From Lelliottia sp. JS-SCA-14 (GTDB lineage Bacteria > Pseudomonadota > Gammaproteobacteria > Enterobacterales > Enterobacteriaceae), in contig NZ_CP141606.1 in assembly GCF_035593345.1 (NCBI RefSeq), forward strand, positions 3,720,001 to 3,784,000: DNA of 64,000 bases. Reading direction: 5' to 3'. The notes beneath the pieces were generated by a model. That model did no database searches. It had not been told where the DNA came from and saw only the letters and a program-made list of their open reading frames with translations. Made by a program: the position numbers and the translations under genes. Position 1 is the first letter of the stretch. Every line of letters begins with the position of its first letter. Of the stretch, positions 19,710 to 32,736 are shown one piece after another.

Positions 19710-20738
19710 TTATTTTTTTAAATAATGATTAGGGACATCAGCCAGTCCCAGCGCATCGTAGCCGCGCCAGCGATAGTTCAGCATCGACAGGCACCAACAG
19801 ACAATAAACAAACCGATAACAATAAATCCGGCATCGCCGAGATTATTATTAATGGCACCTACCGCGTCCCAAATTCCGCCGCTTAATGCAAATTTATCCA
19901 TAATCAGACCCAGCGCTTCCAGCCCGCCGATAAATAACGCCACCACCACCGAGGTCCCCGTGATGGTCATATTGTAATAAAGCTTGCGCTGCGGTTTATT
20001 GAATGCCCAGCCGTAGGCGCCAATCATCAGTAAATTATCGAGGGTATCCACCAGCGCCATGCCGCTGGCAAACAGGGCCGGAAAGATCATAATCGACCAC
20101 ACCGACATGCCGTTCGAGGCGCTGGCGGCTGAAATCCCCAGTACGCCGATTTCGGTGGCCGTATCAAACCCGAGGCCAAACAGAAAACCGACCAGATACA
20201 TCTGCCAGCTTTTACTCACCAGACGAAACGTCGCACTAAACAGCCAGCTCATCACCCCGCCCTGCGCCACGGGTTCGGCATTGACCGCCTGACCTTTTTT
20301 TAACGCCTGAAAACTGCGCCAGACGCCGCGGAGAATCACCATGTTCACCAGCGCCATCGCCAGTAAAAAGGTGGCGGAAACGGCGGTGCCGATCAGGCTG
20401 CCGCTCTCGTGAAACCAGCTCATGTTCTTTTGAAACGCCGTCGCCGTGGCGGCAATCGCTACCGAGGCCAGCACCACGATGGTCGAGTGCCCGAGCGAAA
20501 ACCACGCCCCGACGCCGGACGGGCGTTTACCCTGCTGCATCAGCTTGCGCGTCACCGTATCTATCGCGGCGATATGATCGGCGTCGACCGCGTGGCGCAG
20601 GCCGTAACACCACGCCAGCAGGCTCGCCGCCATCAGCGTGGTGCTGCCGCTGAAGGTGTGCCAGGCCCAGCCCCAGGCGAGCAGATTAGCCGCCAGCAGA
20701 ATCAGAAGAAGCGGTTCGTTAGAGAGGCGTCGAAGCAT
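19710..20738 (-). CDS. Nickel/cobalt permease of the NiCoT (HoxN/NixA) family
   Basis: A 342-residue polytopic membrane protein with the two NiCoT signatures: RHAVDADHI at residues 48-56 in the second membrane segment and LGFDTATE at 189-196. These residues select Ni2+ or Co2+. It starts one base after the hypF stop, so it belongs to the hydN-hypF transcript and probably delivers nickel for HypA/HypB insertion into HycE. E. coli K-12 has no counterpart here and relies on NikABCDE. Specificity for nickel over cobalt is inferred from this context. Confidence 0.93.
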   Translation of the reverse strand: MLRRLSNEPLLLILLAANLLAWGWAWHTFSGSTTLMAASLLAWCYGLRHAVDADHIAAIDTVTRKLMQQGKRPSGVGAWFSLGHSTIVVLASVAIAATATAFQKNMSWFHESGSLIGTAVSATFLLAMALVNMVILRGVWRSFQALKKGQAVNAEPVAQGGVMSWLFSATFRLVSKSWQMYLVGFLFGLGFDTATEIGVLGISAASASNGMSVWSIMIFPALFASGMALVDTLDNLLMIGAYGWAFNKPQRKLYYNMTITGTSVVVALFIGGLEALGLIMDKFALSGGIWDAVGAINNNLGDAGFIVIGLFIVCWCLSMLNYRWRGYDALGLADVPNHYLKK

Positions 20739-20739
20739 G

Positions 20740-22962
20740 TCAGTTCCTGTGTGCGAGCATTCGGGCGGCAGCCACCGCCGCCTGCCCGAACGAAATCGCC
20801 CCGTCGCCCGCGGGTAATTGCCCAGGGAACAGGAGCGTAAATTCAGAGAGATAACATTGCAGCCGCGCGCGCAGCAGTCGGTTGTGCAGCACGCCGCCGC
20901 TCAAGCAGAGCGTCGAAATGCCAAGGCGTTCGGCGTGATGGACCATTAGGTCTGCGAGCCCTTTTGCCAGCGCGTCATGGAAGGCCCACGCCCGTTCAGC
21001 GGGCGTCGCCTGCCAGTCGAGCCACTGCTGCCAGAATGTGGACATATCGTCCACCGCCAGCGTCACCGGATGATGCACGCCGGAGCAGGTCGCCGCGAGG
21101 GCTTCAAGCTGACAGGCGGCTTCGCCTTCGTAACTTTGCCTGTCTGGCGCAATGCCGAGGGCACAGGCCACGGCGTCAAACAGTCTTCCACAGGAGGAAG
21201 CCAGCGGGGCGTTGATTCCCCGCGCCACCGCCGTCGCCAGCAGCGGCCAGTTGTGCGCCTGGACGGCGCGCGTTTCAGGCCGGGCCTGCCAGTCAGGCAC
21301 AAACGCCAGGCACTGGGCGAGCAAATTCCGCCACGGCTCGATGGCCGCCAGATCCCCGCCCGGCAGCGCTACGGCAGGCAAACCGCCAAGGTGAACGCAC
21401 TCCAGGTAATTCACCCGCAGGCACTCGCCGCCCCACAGCGCGCCGTTCTCGCCTATCCCGATCCCATCGAGTGTCAGGGCAATCACGTCGCCGCCGTTGA
21501 GCGGCCAGCCGTTTTCGGCCAGACACGCCGCCGCGTGAGCATGGTGATGAAGCACTGTCTCTTTCGGCAGCGCCAGCGCTTCGGCCCACCGGGCAGAACG
21601 GTAGCCCAGATGGGCATCGCACACCACGCGTTCCGGCTGGAAATCATACATCTGCTGAATAACCTCCAGCGCCCCGCGCCACTGGCGTTCGACACCGTCG
21701 TCGCTCAGATCGCCAAAGTGCTGACTCAGCACCGCCTGCCCGCCGCGCACCAGGCAGAAGGTGTTTTTCATCTCCGCGCCGAGACAGAGCATCGGCGGGA
21801 TATCCGTAAAGCCTGCGGGCAGCGGAATGGCGTCCGGGACAAAACCCCGCGCGCGGCGCAGCATCGCGCCCTGCGCGTCCATCACCGAATCATCCATGCG
21901 CTGCAGGATGTCGCGGTTATGCAGCAAAAATCCGTCGGCGAGTTCGCCCAGTTCCTCCAGCGCCTGTTCGTTGTTGAGCGCAGGCGGCTTGCCGCTCAGA
22001 TTCCCGGAGGTCATCACCAGCGGGCGGGCGCAGTCGTCCATCAGCAGATGTTGAAGCGGGTTAGACGCGAGCATCACGCCTATGCAATCGAGATCCGGCG
22101 CGATGTTGTGCGGCAGAGGCGGCAACGCGCTTTTCGCGGTCAGCACAATGGGTGCGGCGGGAGAAAGTAAACGCTCCCTGACGGGGGCAGGTAAGCCATT
22201 GGCATGAGGCAGCATCACCGCCAGCGGTTTCGCCGGACGATGTTTACGCTCGCGCAGGCGCGCCACGGCCAGTTCATTATTCGCGTCGCAGGCCAGATGA
22301 AAACCGCCGAGGCCTTTGATCGCCACGATTCCGCCGCTTTTCAGCATCGCAACGGCAGCCGCTAAGGCGTCATCACGCGTCAGGCGACGGTCACCGGCGC
22401 GCCACTCCAGCTCCGGCCCGCAGTCCGGGCACGCCACCGGCTGGGCGTGAAAACGCCGGTCCGCCGGATCGCGGTATTCGCGCTCGCACGGCGCGCACAG
22501 CGGAAAGGCGGCCATCGCCGTATCAGGCCGGTCGTAGGGCATGGCGCGAATGATGGTAAAACGCGGGCCGCAGTGGGTGCAGTTGATAAAGGGATAGCGG
22601 TAGCGACGTTCGCGTGGATCGCGCATTTCAGCGAGGCACGCCGGGCAGGTCGCCGCGTCCGGGACGATTTGCGTGGACATCGCCCCGGACGCGCTGTGGC
22701 GGATGGTGAACTTCGCAGGCAAATGCGGCCAGGTCAACGGCTGAGTTTCAACGCTGTCGATACGCGCCAGCGGCGGGCAGTCCAGCAACAGCCGCTGTTG
22801 AAACGCCGTCGCCTCGTCCGCCAGGCGCACCAGCACGCCTTCCCCGTCGTTACAGACGTCACCGCGAAGACCGAGCTGATTCGCCAGCTGCCAGACAAAG
22901 GGGCGAAAACCCACCCCCTGCACTTTGCCGCGCACCCGCAGCTGCACGCCGTTACGGCTCAT
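20740..22962 (-). CDS. hypF: Carbamoyltransferase HypF
   Basis: HypF converts carbamoyl phosphate and ATP to the carbamoyl group handed to HypE, the source of hydrogenase CN ligands. The 740 residues (E. coli 750) contain the acylphosphatase domain ([18 protein letters not shown], 8-25), zinc-finger pairs [16 protein letters not shown] and [16 protein letters not shown], a YrdC-like domain ([12 protein letters not shown]), and a Kae1-like domain with [14 protein letters not shown]. It lies 5 nt after hydN. Confidence 0.98.
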   Translation of the reverse strand: MSRNGVQLRVRGKVQGVGFRPFVWQLANQLGLRGDVCNDGEGVLVRLADEATAFQQRLLLDCPPLARIDSVETQPLTWPHLPAKFTIRHSASGAMSTQIVPDAATCPACLAEMRDPRERRYRYPFINCTHCGPRFTIIRAMPYDRPDTAMAAFPLCAPCEREYRDPADRRFHAQPVACPDCGPELEWRAGDRRLTRDDALAAAVAMLKSGGIVAIKGLGGFHLACDANNELAVARLRERKHRPAKPLAVMLPHANGLPAPVRERLLSPAAPIVLTAKSALPPLPHNIAPDLDCIGVMLASNPLQHLLMDDCARPLVMTSGNLSGKPPALNNEQALEELGELADGFLLHNRDILQRMDDSVMDAQGAMLRRARGFVPDAIPLPAGFTDIPPMLCLGAEMKNTFCLVRGGQAVLSQHFGDLSDDGVERQWRGALEVIQQMYDFQPERVVCDAHLGYRSARWAEALALPKETVLHHHAHAAACLAENGWPLNGGDVIALTLDGIGIGENGALWGGECLRVNYLECVHLGGLPAVALPGGDLAAIEPWRNLLAQCLAFVPDWQARPETRAVQAHNWPLLATAVARGINAPLASSCGRLFDAVACALGIAPDRQSYEGEAACQLEALAATCSGVHHPVTLAVDDMSTFWQQWLDWQATPAERAWAFHDALAKGLADLMVHHAERLGISTLCLSGGVLHNRLLRARLQCYLSEFTLLFPGQLPAGDGAISFGQAAVAAARMLAHRN

Positions 22963-22967
22963 AATGA

Positions 22968-23513
22968 CTAAAACAGCATCGATGACGAGGTGTCGAACGC
23001 CGCGCGGCGGCGCTTCTCGGCGCTCATCTGTTCCAGCTTGTTACGATCGACGCAGACCAGGGCGTGCGTCGGGCAGGCTTCGATGCACGCCGGGCCGCTC
23101 TCGCGGTGGTTGCACAGATCGCATTTGTTGGCTTCGGCTTTGTCGGCGCGCACGCTCAGGCCCGCGCCGCTGTTGCGCACAACCGGACGCACGACCACTT
23201 CCATCGCGCCGTACGGACAGGCCACGACGCAGGTTTTACATCCGATGCAGCGCTGCTGCATCACCTGCACAAAGCCGTTTTCACGGTTAATGGCCCCGTT
23301 AGGGCAGACGTTCGCACAGGGCGCGTCTTCGCACTGGCGGCAAATTGCCGCCGTTGAGATATTCACGCCCTTGATGACATGAATACGTGGCAGGAAAGAT
23401 TCCGGGGTCAGGGAGGCACAGTCCTGCTGCGCCTGATGGGACACAACGCACGCCACTTCACAGGTACGACAGCCAATACATTTACTGGCATCAGCCATAA
23501 TAAAACGGTTCAT
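22968..23513 (-). CDS. hydN: Four-cluster ferredoxin-like electron carrier HydN
   Basis: HydN is a polyferredoxin thought to link formate dehydrogenase H to hydrogenase or to support FHL activity. The start at 23513 ([20 protein letters not shown]) gives 181 residues (E. coli 175). Four cysteine motifs for 4Fe-4S clusters are visible: [35 protein letters not shown] and CDLCN...CIEAC. The C-terminus is slightly longer ([11 protein letters not shown]). A sigma-54 promoter lies 35-50 nt upstream. Confidence 0.96.
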   Translation of the reverse strand: MNRFIMADASKCIGCRTCEVACVVSHQAQQDCASLTPESFLPRIHVIKGVNISTAAICRQCEDAPCANVCPNGAINRENGFVQVMQQRCIGCKTCVVACPYGAMEVVVRPVVRNSGAGLSVRADKAEANKCDLCNHRESGPACIEACPTHALVCVDRNKLEQMSAEKRRRAAFDTSSSMLF

Positions 23514-23547
23514 CTGCTTCTCCAGCATTAAGTTATGCGGCGAAACA

Positions 23548-23563
23548 TACATAAAGCGTGCCA
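23548..23563 (-). promoter_or_regulatory. Sigma-54 promoter of hydN-hypF
   Basis: The reverse strand reads TGGCACGCTTTATGTA. The -24 element is perfect and the -12 element is ATGTA, where the consensus is TTGCA. It ends 34 nt before the hydN ATG. Confidence 0.8.
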
Positions 23564-23604
23564 CATTTTAATACACTGATTTCACTGAACTTAATCAGTG
23601 GCCC

Positions 23605-23638
23605 CAGATGTCATCGTCACGAGTGACGATGACATCTG
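23605..23638. promoter_or_regulatory. 34-bp perfect palindrome, candidate FhlA enhancer
   Basis: Two 16-nt arms, CAGATGTCATCGTCAC and its exact complement, flank a GA spacer. The element lies about 60 bp upstream of the hydN -24 element and 6 nt after the ascG stop. The TGTCATCGTCAC unit recurs in variant form upstream of hypA and hycB. No T run follows on either strand, so an enhancer is likelier than a terminator. Confidence 0.6.
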
Positions 23639-23644
23639 TCGACG

Positions 23645-24658
23645 TCAGACATGAACGTGAGCGGCAACCGAATCACGCAGGATTAGCTCACCGGGGAAGG
23701 CCTGTTGATAGTTGAACTCGCCGCCGTCGAGCATAAAAATCAGGCGGCTGATGGTCTCTTTGATCATCTCCGTGACCGGAATACGCACGCTGGAGAGCGA
23801 GGGCACGATGTAGGGGGCGATAGCCACATCATCAAACCCTACCACCGACACCTCGCCCGGCGTGGCGATCCCGCTGTCATGAAGCTGTTTCAGCGCACCG
23901 ATCGCCATATCGTCATTGCTGGCGACCAGTGCGGTAAATTTCGCGTTGCGTTCAAGCAGCGTGGCAACGCCCGCCGCCCCGCTCTCCGGGGTCCATCTCC
24001 CCTCGACCTGCAACTCGTCGCGCAGGGGAATGTAGTGCTGTAACAGCGCCTCTTTGTATCCTGAAAGACGTTCGATACCGGTCGGGGAATCCAGCGATCC
24101 GGTGATAAAGGCGATATCCCGATGGCCCATCGCAATCAGCTGCGACACCGCGTCCTGGCACGAGGCCTTATGATCGGACCACACGCAGTGGCTGCTGTTT
24201 TTGCGCAGGCGACGGTTTAGCACCATGATCGGCTGCTCCTGCTTTTCGATAATCTCGTCCATCTCATCGACGCTTAAAAAGCGCGGATAGATGATGATCG
24301 CATCGCAGCGCATGTCGAGCAGATACTGGATCGCCTCACGCTCTTCGTCGGCGCTGTGCTTCCCGTCCGCCAGAATCAGCTGGCGGCCTTTTTCTTCCGT
24401 CATGCGCGCCGCGTGGAACAGCAGTTCACTGAAATAGACGCCGTGATACAGGGTGTTGGTGACCACCAGCCCCAGGGTTTGCGTCCGTTTGGTGGCGAGA
24501 TTTCGCGCCAGTAAATTCGGGCGGTAGCCGCTCTCTTCAATCGCCTGAAAAACCCGGTCTTTTGTCTCCTGGCTCACGTAGCCATTGCCCGAAAGCACCC
24601 GAGAAACCGTGGCCTTCGACACCCCTGCCCGCTTCGCCACTTCCAGCATCGTGGTCAT
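23645..24658 (-). CDS. ascG: LacI-type repressor AscG of beta-glucoside use
   Basis: AscG represses ascFB in the absence of arbutin/salicin/cellobiose-type sugars. The start at 24658 (MTTMLEVAKRAGVSKATVSR) gives 337 residues with the HTH at the N-terminus and hinge GYRPNLLARNLATKRTQTLG. The periplasmic-binding-type core includes SNDDMAIGALKQL and VGFDDVAIAPY. An upstream in-frame ATG at 24790 would add 44 residues that overlap the regulatory region and do not match the family. It is divergent from ascF. Confidence 0.95.
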   Translation of the reverse strand: MTTMLEVAKRAGVSKATVSRVLSGNGYVSQETKDRVFQAIEESGYRPNLLARNLATKRTQTLGLVVTNTLYHGVYFSELLFHAARMTEEKGRQLILADGKHSADEEREAIQYLLDMRCDAIIIYPRFLSVDEMDEIIEKQEQPIMVLNRRLRKNSSHCVWSDHKASCQDAVSQLIAMGHRDIAFITGSLDSPTGIERLSGYKEALLQHYIPLRDELQVEGRWTPESGAAGVATLLERNAKFTALVASNDDMAIGALKQLHDSGIATPGEVSVVGFDDVAIAPYIVPSLSSVRIPVTEMIKETISRLIFMLDGGEFNYQQAFPGELILRDSVAAHVHV

Positions 24659-24749
24659 CTGAATATTCCGTCTAAAACTGATGCGCCGAAGTGTACTGCA
24701 CCGCGCGAAAATTGTCGCAGCGCGTATCTCACGCTTTTGAATGGTCAAA

Positions 24750-24763
24750 GTGATCGCTATCAC
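24750..24763. promoter_or_regulatory. Candidate CRP site in the ascG-ascF region
   Basis: GTGATCGCTATCAC matches the CRP pattern TGTGA-N6-TCACA in 8 of 10 key positions. It lies about 120 nt before the ascF ATG, fitting catabolite control of a PTS operon. Confidence 0.6.
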
Positions 24764-24824
24764 GAATGTAAAAAATGCATAAACCTCCATCTTGTTTCAT
24801 ACGAAGAAACTCATCATGATTTTG

Positions 24825-24838
24825 TGGAACCGGTTTCC
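24825..24838. promoter_or_regulatory. Candidate AscG operator
   Basis: TGGAACCGGTTTCC matches 12 of 14 positions of the LacI-family palindrome TGAAACCGGTTTCA reported for AscG. It lies 36 nt before the ascF ATG. Confidence 0.7.
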
Positions 24839-24873
24839 TACACGTTCTCACAATTACAACAGGATCACTTCCG

Positions 24874-27767
<2,894 letters not shown>

Positions 27768-27790
27768 TCGCTTACATCGGTCTGGGATTT

Positions 27791-27881
27791 TGTAGGCCCG
27801 GTAAGCGCAGCGCCACCGGGCAATTTCAGGCCGCAGCGCCGTTTCCCGCCGGGTGGCGGCTGCGCCTTACCCGGCCTACAA
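27791..27881. repeat. BIME (two inverted REP elements)
   Basis: TGTAGGCCCGGTAAGCGCAG with CGCCACCGGGCA, then GCCGGGTGGCGGCTGCGCC with TTACCCGGCCTACA, lie in the convergent gap between ascB and hycI. The units are the same as at 253-343 in reverse order. Confidence 0.9.
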
Positions 27882-27910
27882 AAACCCTTTTTAGGCCGGG
27901 CCACAACGGC

Positions 27911-28366
27911 TCATAACTGCGCAAATCCCCCATCCCCTTCCCACCCCGCCAGCCGGGAATAGACCACTTCAACCGCCGCTTTAATCGCTGGCGTCATCGG
28001 GTAATAAAACCCGACAATATCCGGCTGAATGCCCAAAAACAGCACCTCGCCCACGTCGTCTTTAATCTGATCGACCAGATAGTTGAGGGGCATATTGTGG
28101 GTGGTCATCATGAACATCTCCGCGATATCGTCCGGGTCGATCAGGCGGATTTCGCCGGGGTTCAGCCCCATGTCCGTCGCATCGACAATCAGCAGACGGT
28201 CCGGGCGCAGCTCGCGCAGGGCGACCACGTCGTTTTCCGGCGCGCTGCCGCCGTCGATCACCCGCCAGTTGCCCTGCGGATTCGCGAAGCACATCTCCGC
28301 CAGCAGCGGGCCTGCACCGTCATCGCCCATCATGCTATTGCCGACACACAGTAAAACGTCAGTCAC
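27911..28366 (-). CDS. hycI: Hydrogenase 3 maturation endopeptidase HycI
   Basis: HycI removes the C-terminal extension of pre-HycE after nickel insertion. The 151 residues (E. coli 156) have the family motif VGNSMMGDDGAGPLLAE with Asp16, VDATDMG with Asp62-region, and THNMP with the third nickel ligand His90. It overlaps hycH by 8 nt and is the last gene of the hyc operon. Confidence 0.96.
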   Translation of the reverse strand: MTDVLLCVGNSMMGDDGAGPLLAEMCFANPQGNWRVIDGGSAPENDVVALRELRPDRLLIVDATDMGLNPGEIRLIDPDDIAEMFMMTTHNMPLNYLVDQIKDDVGEVLFLGIQPDIVGFYYPMTPAIKAAVEVVYSRLAGWEGDGGFAQL

Positions 28367-28769
28367 GTAATCTCCTCACCATCAGGTAGATGGCGCTCTC
28401 CTGATGAATATCATGCAGCATGCTGAGCAGCGTTTTGCTCCACGCCTGCTGGGCGGGGGTTTGCACCGCCAGCGCCGCGTCAAAGGCGTTCGCCAGCATG
28501 GCGATGTGGTTGCTGTCGATGACGATCTCGCCATACTTCGGCACGCCTTCCATTTTGCGCCGCGCCGTACTGTCCGTCTCCAGCGTGCCGATCCAGGCCA
28601 GATACTCTTGCCACGGGCAGCTCAACGCCGCCTCTAAACAGTCGATCACGCCAAGGTGGTGGCCAATCGCCAGGCTGTAATAGACCACCTGCTGGGCCGC
28701 ATCCGGCGTCGCATCGTTCTCATCGATAAATTTACGGCTCAGCTGACTGAACACCACCTGTTCGCTCAT
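28359..28769 (-). CDS. hycH: Formate hydrogenlyase assembly protein HycH
   Basis: HycH is a 136-residue soluble protein required for assembly of mature hydrogenase 3, probably by acting on HycE. It matches the E. coli protein in length. It has no known catalytic motif. It overlaps hycG by 4 nt and hycI by 8 nt, which implies coupled translation. Confidence 0.95.
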   Translation of the reverse strand: MSEQVVFSQLSRKFIDENDATPDAAQQVVYYSLAIGHHLGVIDCLEAALSCPWQEYLAWIGTLETDSTARRKMEGVPKYGEIVIDSNHIAMLANAFDAALAVQTPAQQAWSKTLLSMLHDIHQESAIYLMVRRLRD

Positions 28770-29533
28770 CGGATACGCGCCTCGTCGACCACCTGGTTGA
28801 GGTTCGCCACGATCTCGTTCAGACGCGGATCTTTTTCCGCCTCCAGCCAGCGCTCAACCTGATGCTCGCCCTGGCTCAGCAGACGCAGATAGTCATCGGC
28901 AATCTGGCGGCCATAGCGATATCCGGCAAGACGACGCGCCGTCCTGTCGACCTTCACCCGCAGCGGCTGCACCATGTCCGGATGCAGAATTTGCGCGGGC
29001 TGGTTGTCGATTTCCCCCGGCTCGCGGGCGTGAATTTTCTGCTCCAGCAGCCCCAGCGCCATCGCAAAACCGTACAGCGTCGCGGCAGGCGTCGGTGGGC
29101 AGCCGGGAATATAGACATCCACCGGCACGATTTTGTCGGTCCCACCCCAGACGCAGTAGAGATCGTGGAAGATACCGCCGCTGTTGCCGCACGCCCCGTA
29201 GGAGATGCAGATTTTCGGATCCGGCGCCGACTGCCAGGCACGCAGGGCCGGAGATCGCATCGCGCGCGTCACCGCGCCGGTGAACAGCAGAATGTCCGCA
29301 TGACGCGGAGACGGCACCACTTTGATGCCAAAACGTTCGGCGTCAAACAGCGGAGACAGAGTGGCGAAGATTTCAATCTCGCAGCCGTTGCAGCCCCCGC
29401 AGTCCACGCGGTAGACGTAGGCGGAACGTTTGATTTTTTTCAGCAGAGACGCTTTCATGTTGGCGATGGATTCATCCACCGTCATCGGCACCGGAATGCC
29501 GTTATCGTCGCGCGGGCCGAGTAAATTATTCAT
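28766..29533 (-). CDS. hycG: Hydrogenase 3 small subunit HycG
   Basis: HycG holds the proximal 4Fe-4S cluster next to the NiFe site and is related to NuoB of complex I. The start at 29533 ([17 protein letters not shown]) gives 255 residues, as in E. coli, and overlaps the hycF stop by one base. Cluster ligands are in CGGCNGCE near residue 45, CGACGNSGG and GCPPTP. Confidence 0.97.
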   Translation of the reverse strand: MNNLLGPRDDNGIPVPMTVDESIANMKASLLKKIKRSAYVYRVDCGGCNGCEIEIFATLSPLFDAERFGIKVVPSPRHADILLFTGAVTRAMRSPALRAWQSAPDPKICISYGACGNSGGIFHDLYCVWGGTDKIVPVDVYIPGCPPTPAATLYGFAMALGLLEQKIHAREPGEIDNQPAQILHPDMVQPLRVKVDRTARRLAGYRYGRQIADDYLRLLSQGEHQVERWLEAEKDPRLNEIVANLNQVVDEARIR

Positions 29534-30075
29534 CAGCTGGCTTCTCTCATGTGGCGGGTGATATCGATGCGGTCGGACGGCAGCAGGCACTTCTGACGCT
29601 TGCACTCCGGGCAGGTTTCAAACCCTTCCCGGTGCAGTTCCGCCCGCGCATCGCCGTTGTGTTTCAGCAGCGCGATGGCATAGTCGATCTCTTTTTGCAC
29701 GGCGAACGGATGGTTGCAGACGCGGCAATGGCACAGGTCAAAGCGCGACTGCTGAAGGAAATCGGCTTTGTTCCACACCGCCAGCTCGTACTCCTGCGAC
29801 AGCTTAATCGCCGCCGTCGGGCAGACCTCTTCGCAGCGACCACAGAAAATGCAGCGCCCGAGGTTGAACTGCCAGGCCAATTCATTCGTCGCCAGATCCG
29901 TCTCCACCGTCAGGGCGTTCGACGGACAGGCATTCACGCACGCCGCACAGCCGATGCACTGCTGCGGGTTGTGCTCCGGTTTGCCACGAAAGTTTTTATC
30001 GACCGGCATCGGCTCAAGGGGATAACTGCTGGTGACCGTGCCGGTTTTGATCACTTTTTTGATAAATGTAAACAT
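29533..30075 (-). CDS. hycF: Formate hydrogenlyase ferredoxin-like subunit HycF
   Basis: HycF is a 180-residue iron-sulfur subunit related to NuoI. Two tandem 4Fe-4S motifs, [11 protein letters not shown] and [11 protein letters not shown], are followed by extra CxxC pairs ([15 protein letters not shown]) that probably bind zinc or structural metal. It lies 9 nt after hycE. Confidence 0.97.
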   Translation of the reverse strand: MFTFIKKVIKTGTVTSSYPLEPMPVDKNFRGKPEHNPQQCIGCAACVNACPSNALTVETDLATNELAWQFNLGRCIFCGRCEEVCPTAAIKLSQEYELAVWNKADFLQQSRFDLCHCRVCNHPFAVQKEIDYAIALLKHNGDARAELHREGFETCPECKRQKCLLPSDRIDITRHMREAS

Positions 30076-30084
30076 GACGGCTCC

Positions 30085-31794
30085 TTATTTCAGCGGCGAG
30101 TTCTTGCGCTCGATGCTGTAGCGTTCAAGCTCTTTGTACGGCACCACCTGGCTTTTCTTCTTGCGTACATCCACCACCGTCATGCGGTCGGTACAGGAGT
30201 AGCAAGGATCGAGGCTACCGATGATCAGCGGCGCGTCAGACACCGTGTTGCCGCGCAGCATATAGCGCAGGGTCGGCCAGTTGGCGTAGGTCGCCGCACG
30301 ACAGCGCCAGCGGTAGAGCTTCTGGTTGTCGCCGGTCATGCTCCAGTGGATATCATCCCCGCGCGGCGCTTCGGAGAACCCGAGGGCGAAGCGGTTCGGA
30401 ATATAGGTAAAGCCTTCCACTGCCAGAGGCCCGCCCGGCAGGTTATCCAGACCAAAGTCGATCATATTCAGCGCGGTAAAGACTTCGTTGATGCGCACTT
30501 TCAGGCGGGAAATCACGTCGCAGCCCTGCTCGGTGTGGACCGTCATCGGCAGCAGGCCGTAGCCCACGAACGGGTGATCGGCGCGGGTATCGCGGGCGTG
30601 GCCGCTGGCGCGTACCATCGGGCCGACGTTGCTGAAGTCGCGGGCGATCTGCGGATCAAGACGGCCCACACCGACGGTACGCTGCTCGATGTTGGGCGTG
30701 CTGAGCAGCATATCCACCAGATCCTGCACGTCGCGGCGCATCTGCTGCGCCAGCAGGCGAGTCTGGATCATGTCGTCTTTCAGCAGATCGCGGCGAATCC
30801 CGCCGATCAGGTTCAGACCGTAGGTTTTACGCGCCCCGGTGAGGATCTCCGCCATTTTCATCGAGGCTTCACGGACGCGGAAGAACTGCATAAACCCGGA
30901 ATCAAAGCCGACGAAGTGACAGGCCAGGCCGAGGTTCAGCAGATGCGAATGCAGGCGCTCCACTTCCAGCAGAATGGCGCGGATCATCTGAGCGCGCTCC
31001 GGCACCACGATCCCCATCGCGTTTTCCACCGAAGTGGTGTAGGCGGTGCTGTGGGCGAAGCCGCAGATCCCGCACACGCGATCCGACAGGAAGGTGACTT
31101 CGTTATAACCCATGCGGGTTTCCGCCAGTTTTTCCATTCCACGGTGGACGTAGAACAGGCGGTAATCGGCATCGATAATATTTTCGCCATCGACAAACAG
31201 GCGGAAGTGGCCCGGTTCATCGGAGGTGACGTGCAGCGGGCCAATAGGCACCACGTTGTTCTTTTTGCTGCCGAGCTCGTTGATGAACTCGTAGGTTTCG
31301 CTGTCGGTGGTCGGGGCAGGACGCTGGCGATAATCCATGCTGTCTTTGCGCAGGGGATAGAGTTCATCCGGCCAGTCGTCGGGAAGCACAAGACGGCGTT
31401 CATCCGGCAGGCCGACCGCGATCAGACCGTACATATCGCGCACTTCGCGCTCGCCCCACACCGCCGCAGGCACGCGCGGCGTGACGGACGGGTATTCCGG
31501 TTTATTCGGATCGACTTCGACGCGCACCGTAATCCAGCACTTCTCGCCCTGCTCCATCGACAGCACGTAATAGACCGCGTAGTTGCCGCACAGCTGACGT
31601 TCGTCGTTGCCGAACAGCACCGACAGCCAGCCGCCCTGCTGGTAATAGAGAAACTCCACCACTTCCGGCAGATAGTTCACCTTGATGGTGACGGTGATCT
31701 GGTCTTTGGTCTGCCAGCTCTCCTCCAGCACCACGCCGGGAAACGCCTGATGCAGTGCGGCGAGATACTGTTGACCCACTTTTTCTTCTGACAT
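30085..31794 (-). CDS. hycE: Hydrogenase 3 large subunit HycE (NiFe)
   Basis: HycE reduces protons to H2 in the formate hydrogenlyase complex. The start at 31794 (MSEEKVGQQYLAALHQAFPG) gives 569 residues as in E. coli; an ATG at 31815 overlapping the hycD stop would add seven residues. The N-terminal part is NuoC-like. NiFe ligands are RVCGICGFAHS near residue 241 and DPCYSCTDR near 529-537, and the roughly 32-residue tail after that Arg is the HycI cleavage product. Confidence 0.98.
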   Translation of the reverse strand: MSEEKVGQQYLAALHQAFPGVVLEESWQTKDQITVTIKVNYLPEVVEFLYYQQGGWLSVLFGNDERQLCGNYAVYYVLSMEQGEKCWITVRVEVDPNKPEYPSVTPRVPAAVWGEREVRDMYGLIAVGLPDERRLVLPDDWPDELYPLRKDSMDYRQRPAPTTDSETYEFINELGSKKNNVVPIGPLHVTSDEPGHFRLFVDGENIIDADYRLFYVHRGMEKLAETRMGYNEVTFLSDRVCGICGFAHSTAYTTSVENAMGIVVPERAQMIRAILLEVERLHSHLLNLGLACHFVGFDSGFMQFFRVREASMKMAEILTGARKTYGLNLIGGIRRDLLKDDMIQTRLLAQQMRRDVQDLVDMLLSTPNIEQRTVGVGRLDPQIARDFSNVGPMVRASGHARDTRADHPFVGYGLLPMTVHTEQGCDVISRLKVRINEVFTALNMIDFGLDNLPGGPLAVEGFTYIPNRFALGFSEAPRGDDIHWSMTGDNQKLYRWRCRAATYANWPTLRYMLRGNTVSDAPLIIGSLDPCYSCTDRMTVVDVRKKKSQVVPYKELERYSIERKNSPLK

Positions 31795-31811
31795 GCTAAA
31801 ACTCTCTGTAA

Positions 31812-32735
31812 TCACGCCACCAGCAAGGAGACGAAGGCTAAAAAGGCGAACCCAAAACCGGCCCAGGTGATGCGCGAGGTGGCGTTGAACCGCAGACGCG
31901 CCATGCTGTTTTCAAACAGGGCGATGATCAGCACACCAACCACCAACTTGAGCACGGCCATTACTACCGCCAGCAGTAAACCCGCCGCCGAGAAGTGCGT
32001 CATCTGTCCCCACGGGAAGAAGACGCCGACAAACATCTGCAGCACCACCAGCTGTTTAAGGCTGATGCCCCATTTCAGGACCGCAAAACCGTAGCCGCTG
32101 TACTCCGTGAGCGGGCCTTCCTGCAGCTCCTGCTCCGCTTCCGCGAGGTCAAACGGCAGTTTGCCCATCTCGATAAAGGTGGCGAACGCGCAGGCGCAGA
32201 GGGCCAGAATCAGCGGAACGCTGCGGGCAACCGGCCAGTGATAGACGGTATCCGCGATAAAGCTGATGTGGGTCGAACCCGCGACCTGCGCCGCGACCCA
32301 CAGGCCCAGCAGCAGAATCGGCTCAACCAGCACGCCGAGCATCGCTTCGCGGCTGGCACCAATACCAGTAAACGGACTGCCCGTATCCAGCCCGGCAATC
32401 GCAAAGAAAAAGCGCGCGATGGCGAACAGGTAAATCAGGGTAATCAAATCACCCAGCACCGGCAGCGGCGACGCGATCGTCACCACTGGCAACGCGGTGG
32501 CGATGGTCAGCATCACGCCGACCATCACGAACGGCGTCAGGCGGAAGACCCAGCCGGAGGCGTCCGGGGCGATGCTCTGACGACCCATCAGCTTGAAGAG
32601 ATCGCGGTACTCCTGGAGGACGCCAGGGCCGCGACGGTTGTGCATTCGGGCGCGGGCCACGCGGGTGATGCCCGAGAGCAGTGGCGCAGCGGCGAATAAC
32701 ACCAGCGCCTGAAGTAATGCCAGTAACAGACTCAT
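31812..32735 (-). CDS. hycD: Formate hydrogenlyase membrane subunit HycD
   Basis: HycD is a 307-residue membrane protein related to NuoH that anchors the soluble arm. It has about eight membrane spans, with the conserved amphipathic loops RARMHNRRGPGVLQEYRD near residue 27 and ELPFDLAEAEQELQEG-type sequence (KLPFDLAEAEQELQEGPLTE here). It lies one base after hycC. Confidence 0.97.
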   Translation of the reverse strand: MSLLLALLQALVLFAAAPLLSGITRVARARMHNRRGPGVLQEYRDLFKLMGRQSIAPDASGWVFRLTPFVMVGVMLTIATALPVVTIASPLPVLGDLITLIYLFAIARFFFAIAGLDTGSPFTGIGASREAMLGVLVEPILLLGLWVAAQVAGSTHISFIADTVYHWPVARSVPLILALCACAFATFIEMGKLPFDLAEAEQELQEGPLTEYSGYGFAVLKWGISLKQLVVLQMFVGVFFPWGQMTHFSAAGLLLAVVMAVLKLVVGVLIIALFENSMARLRFNATSRITWAGFGFAFLAFVSLLVA

Positions 32736-32736
32736 G

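Noticed and set aside
29551..31791. Open frame of 746 codons on the plus strand
   Set aside because: It lies antisense to hycF and hycE, which have full family motifs. The translation has shadow composition with many His/Arg/Gln and no domain.
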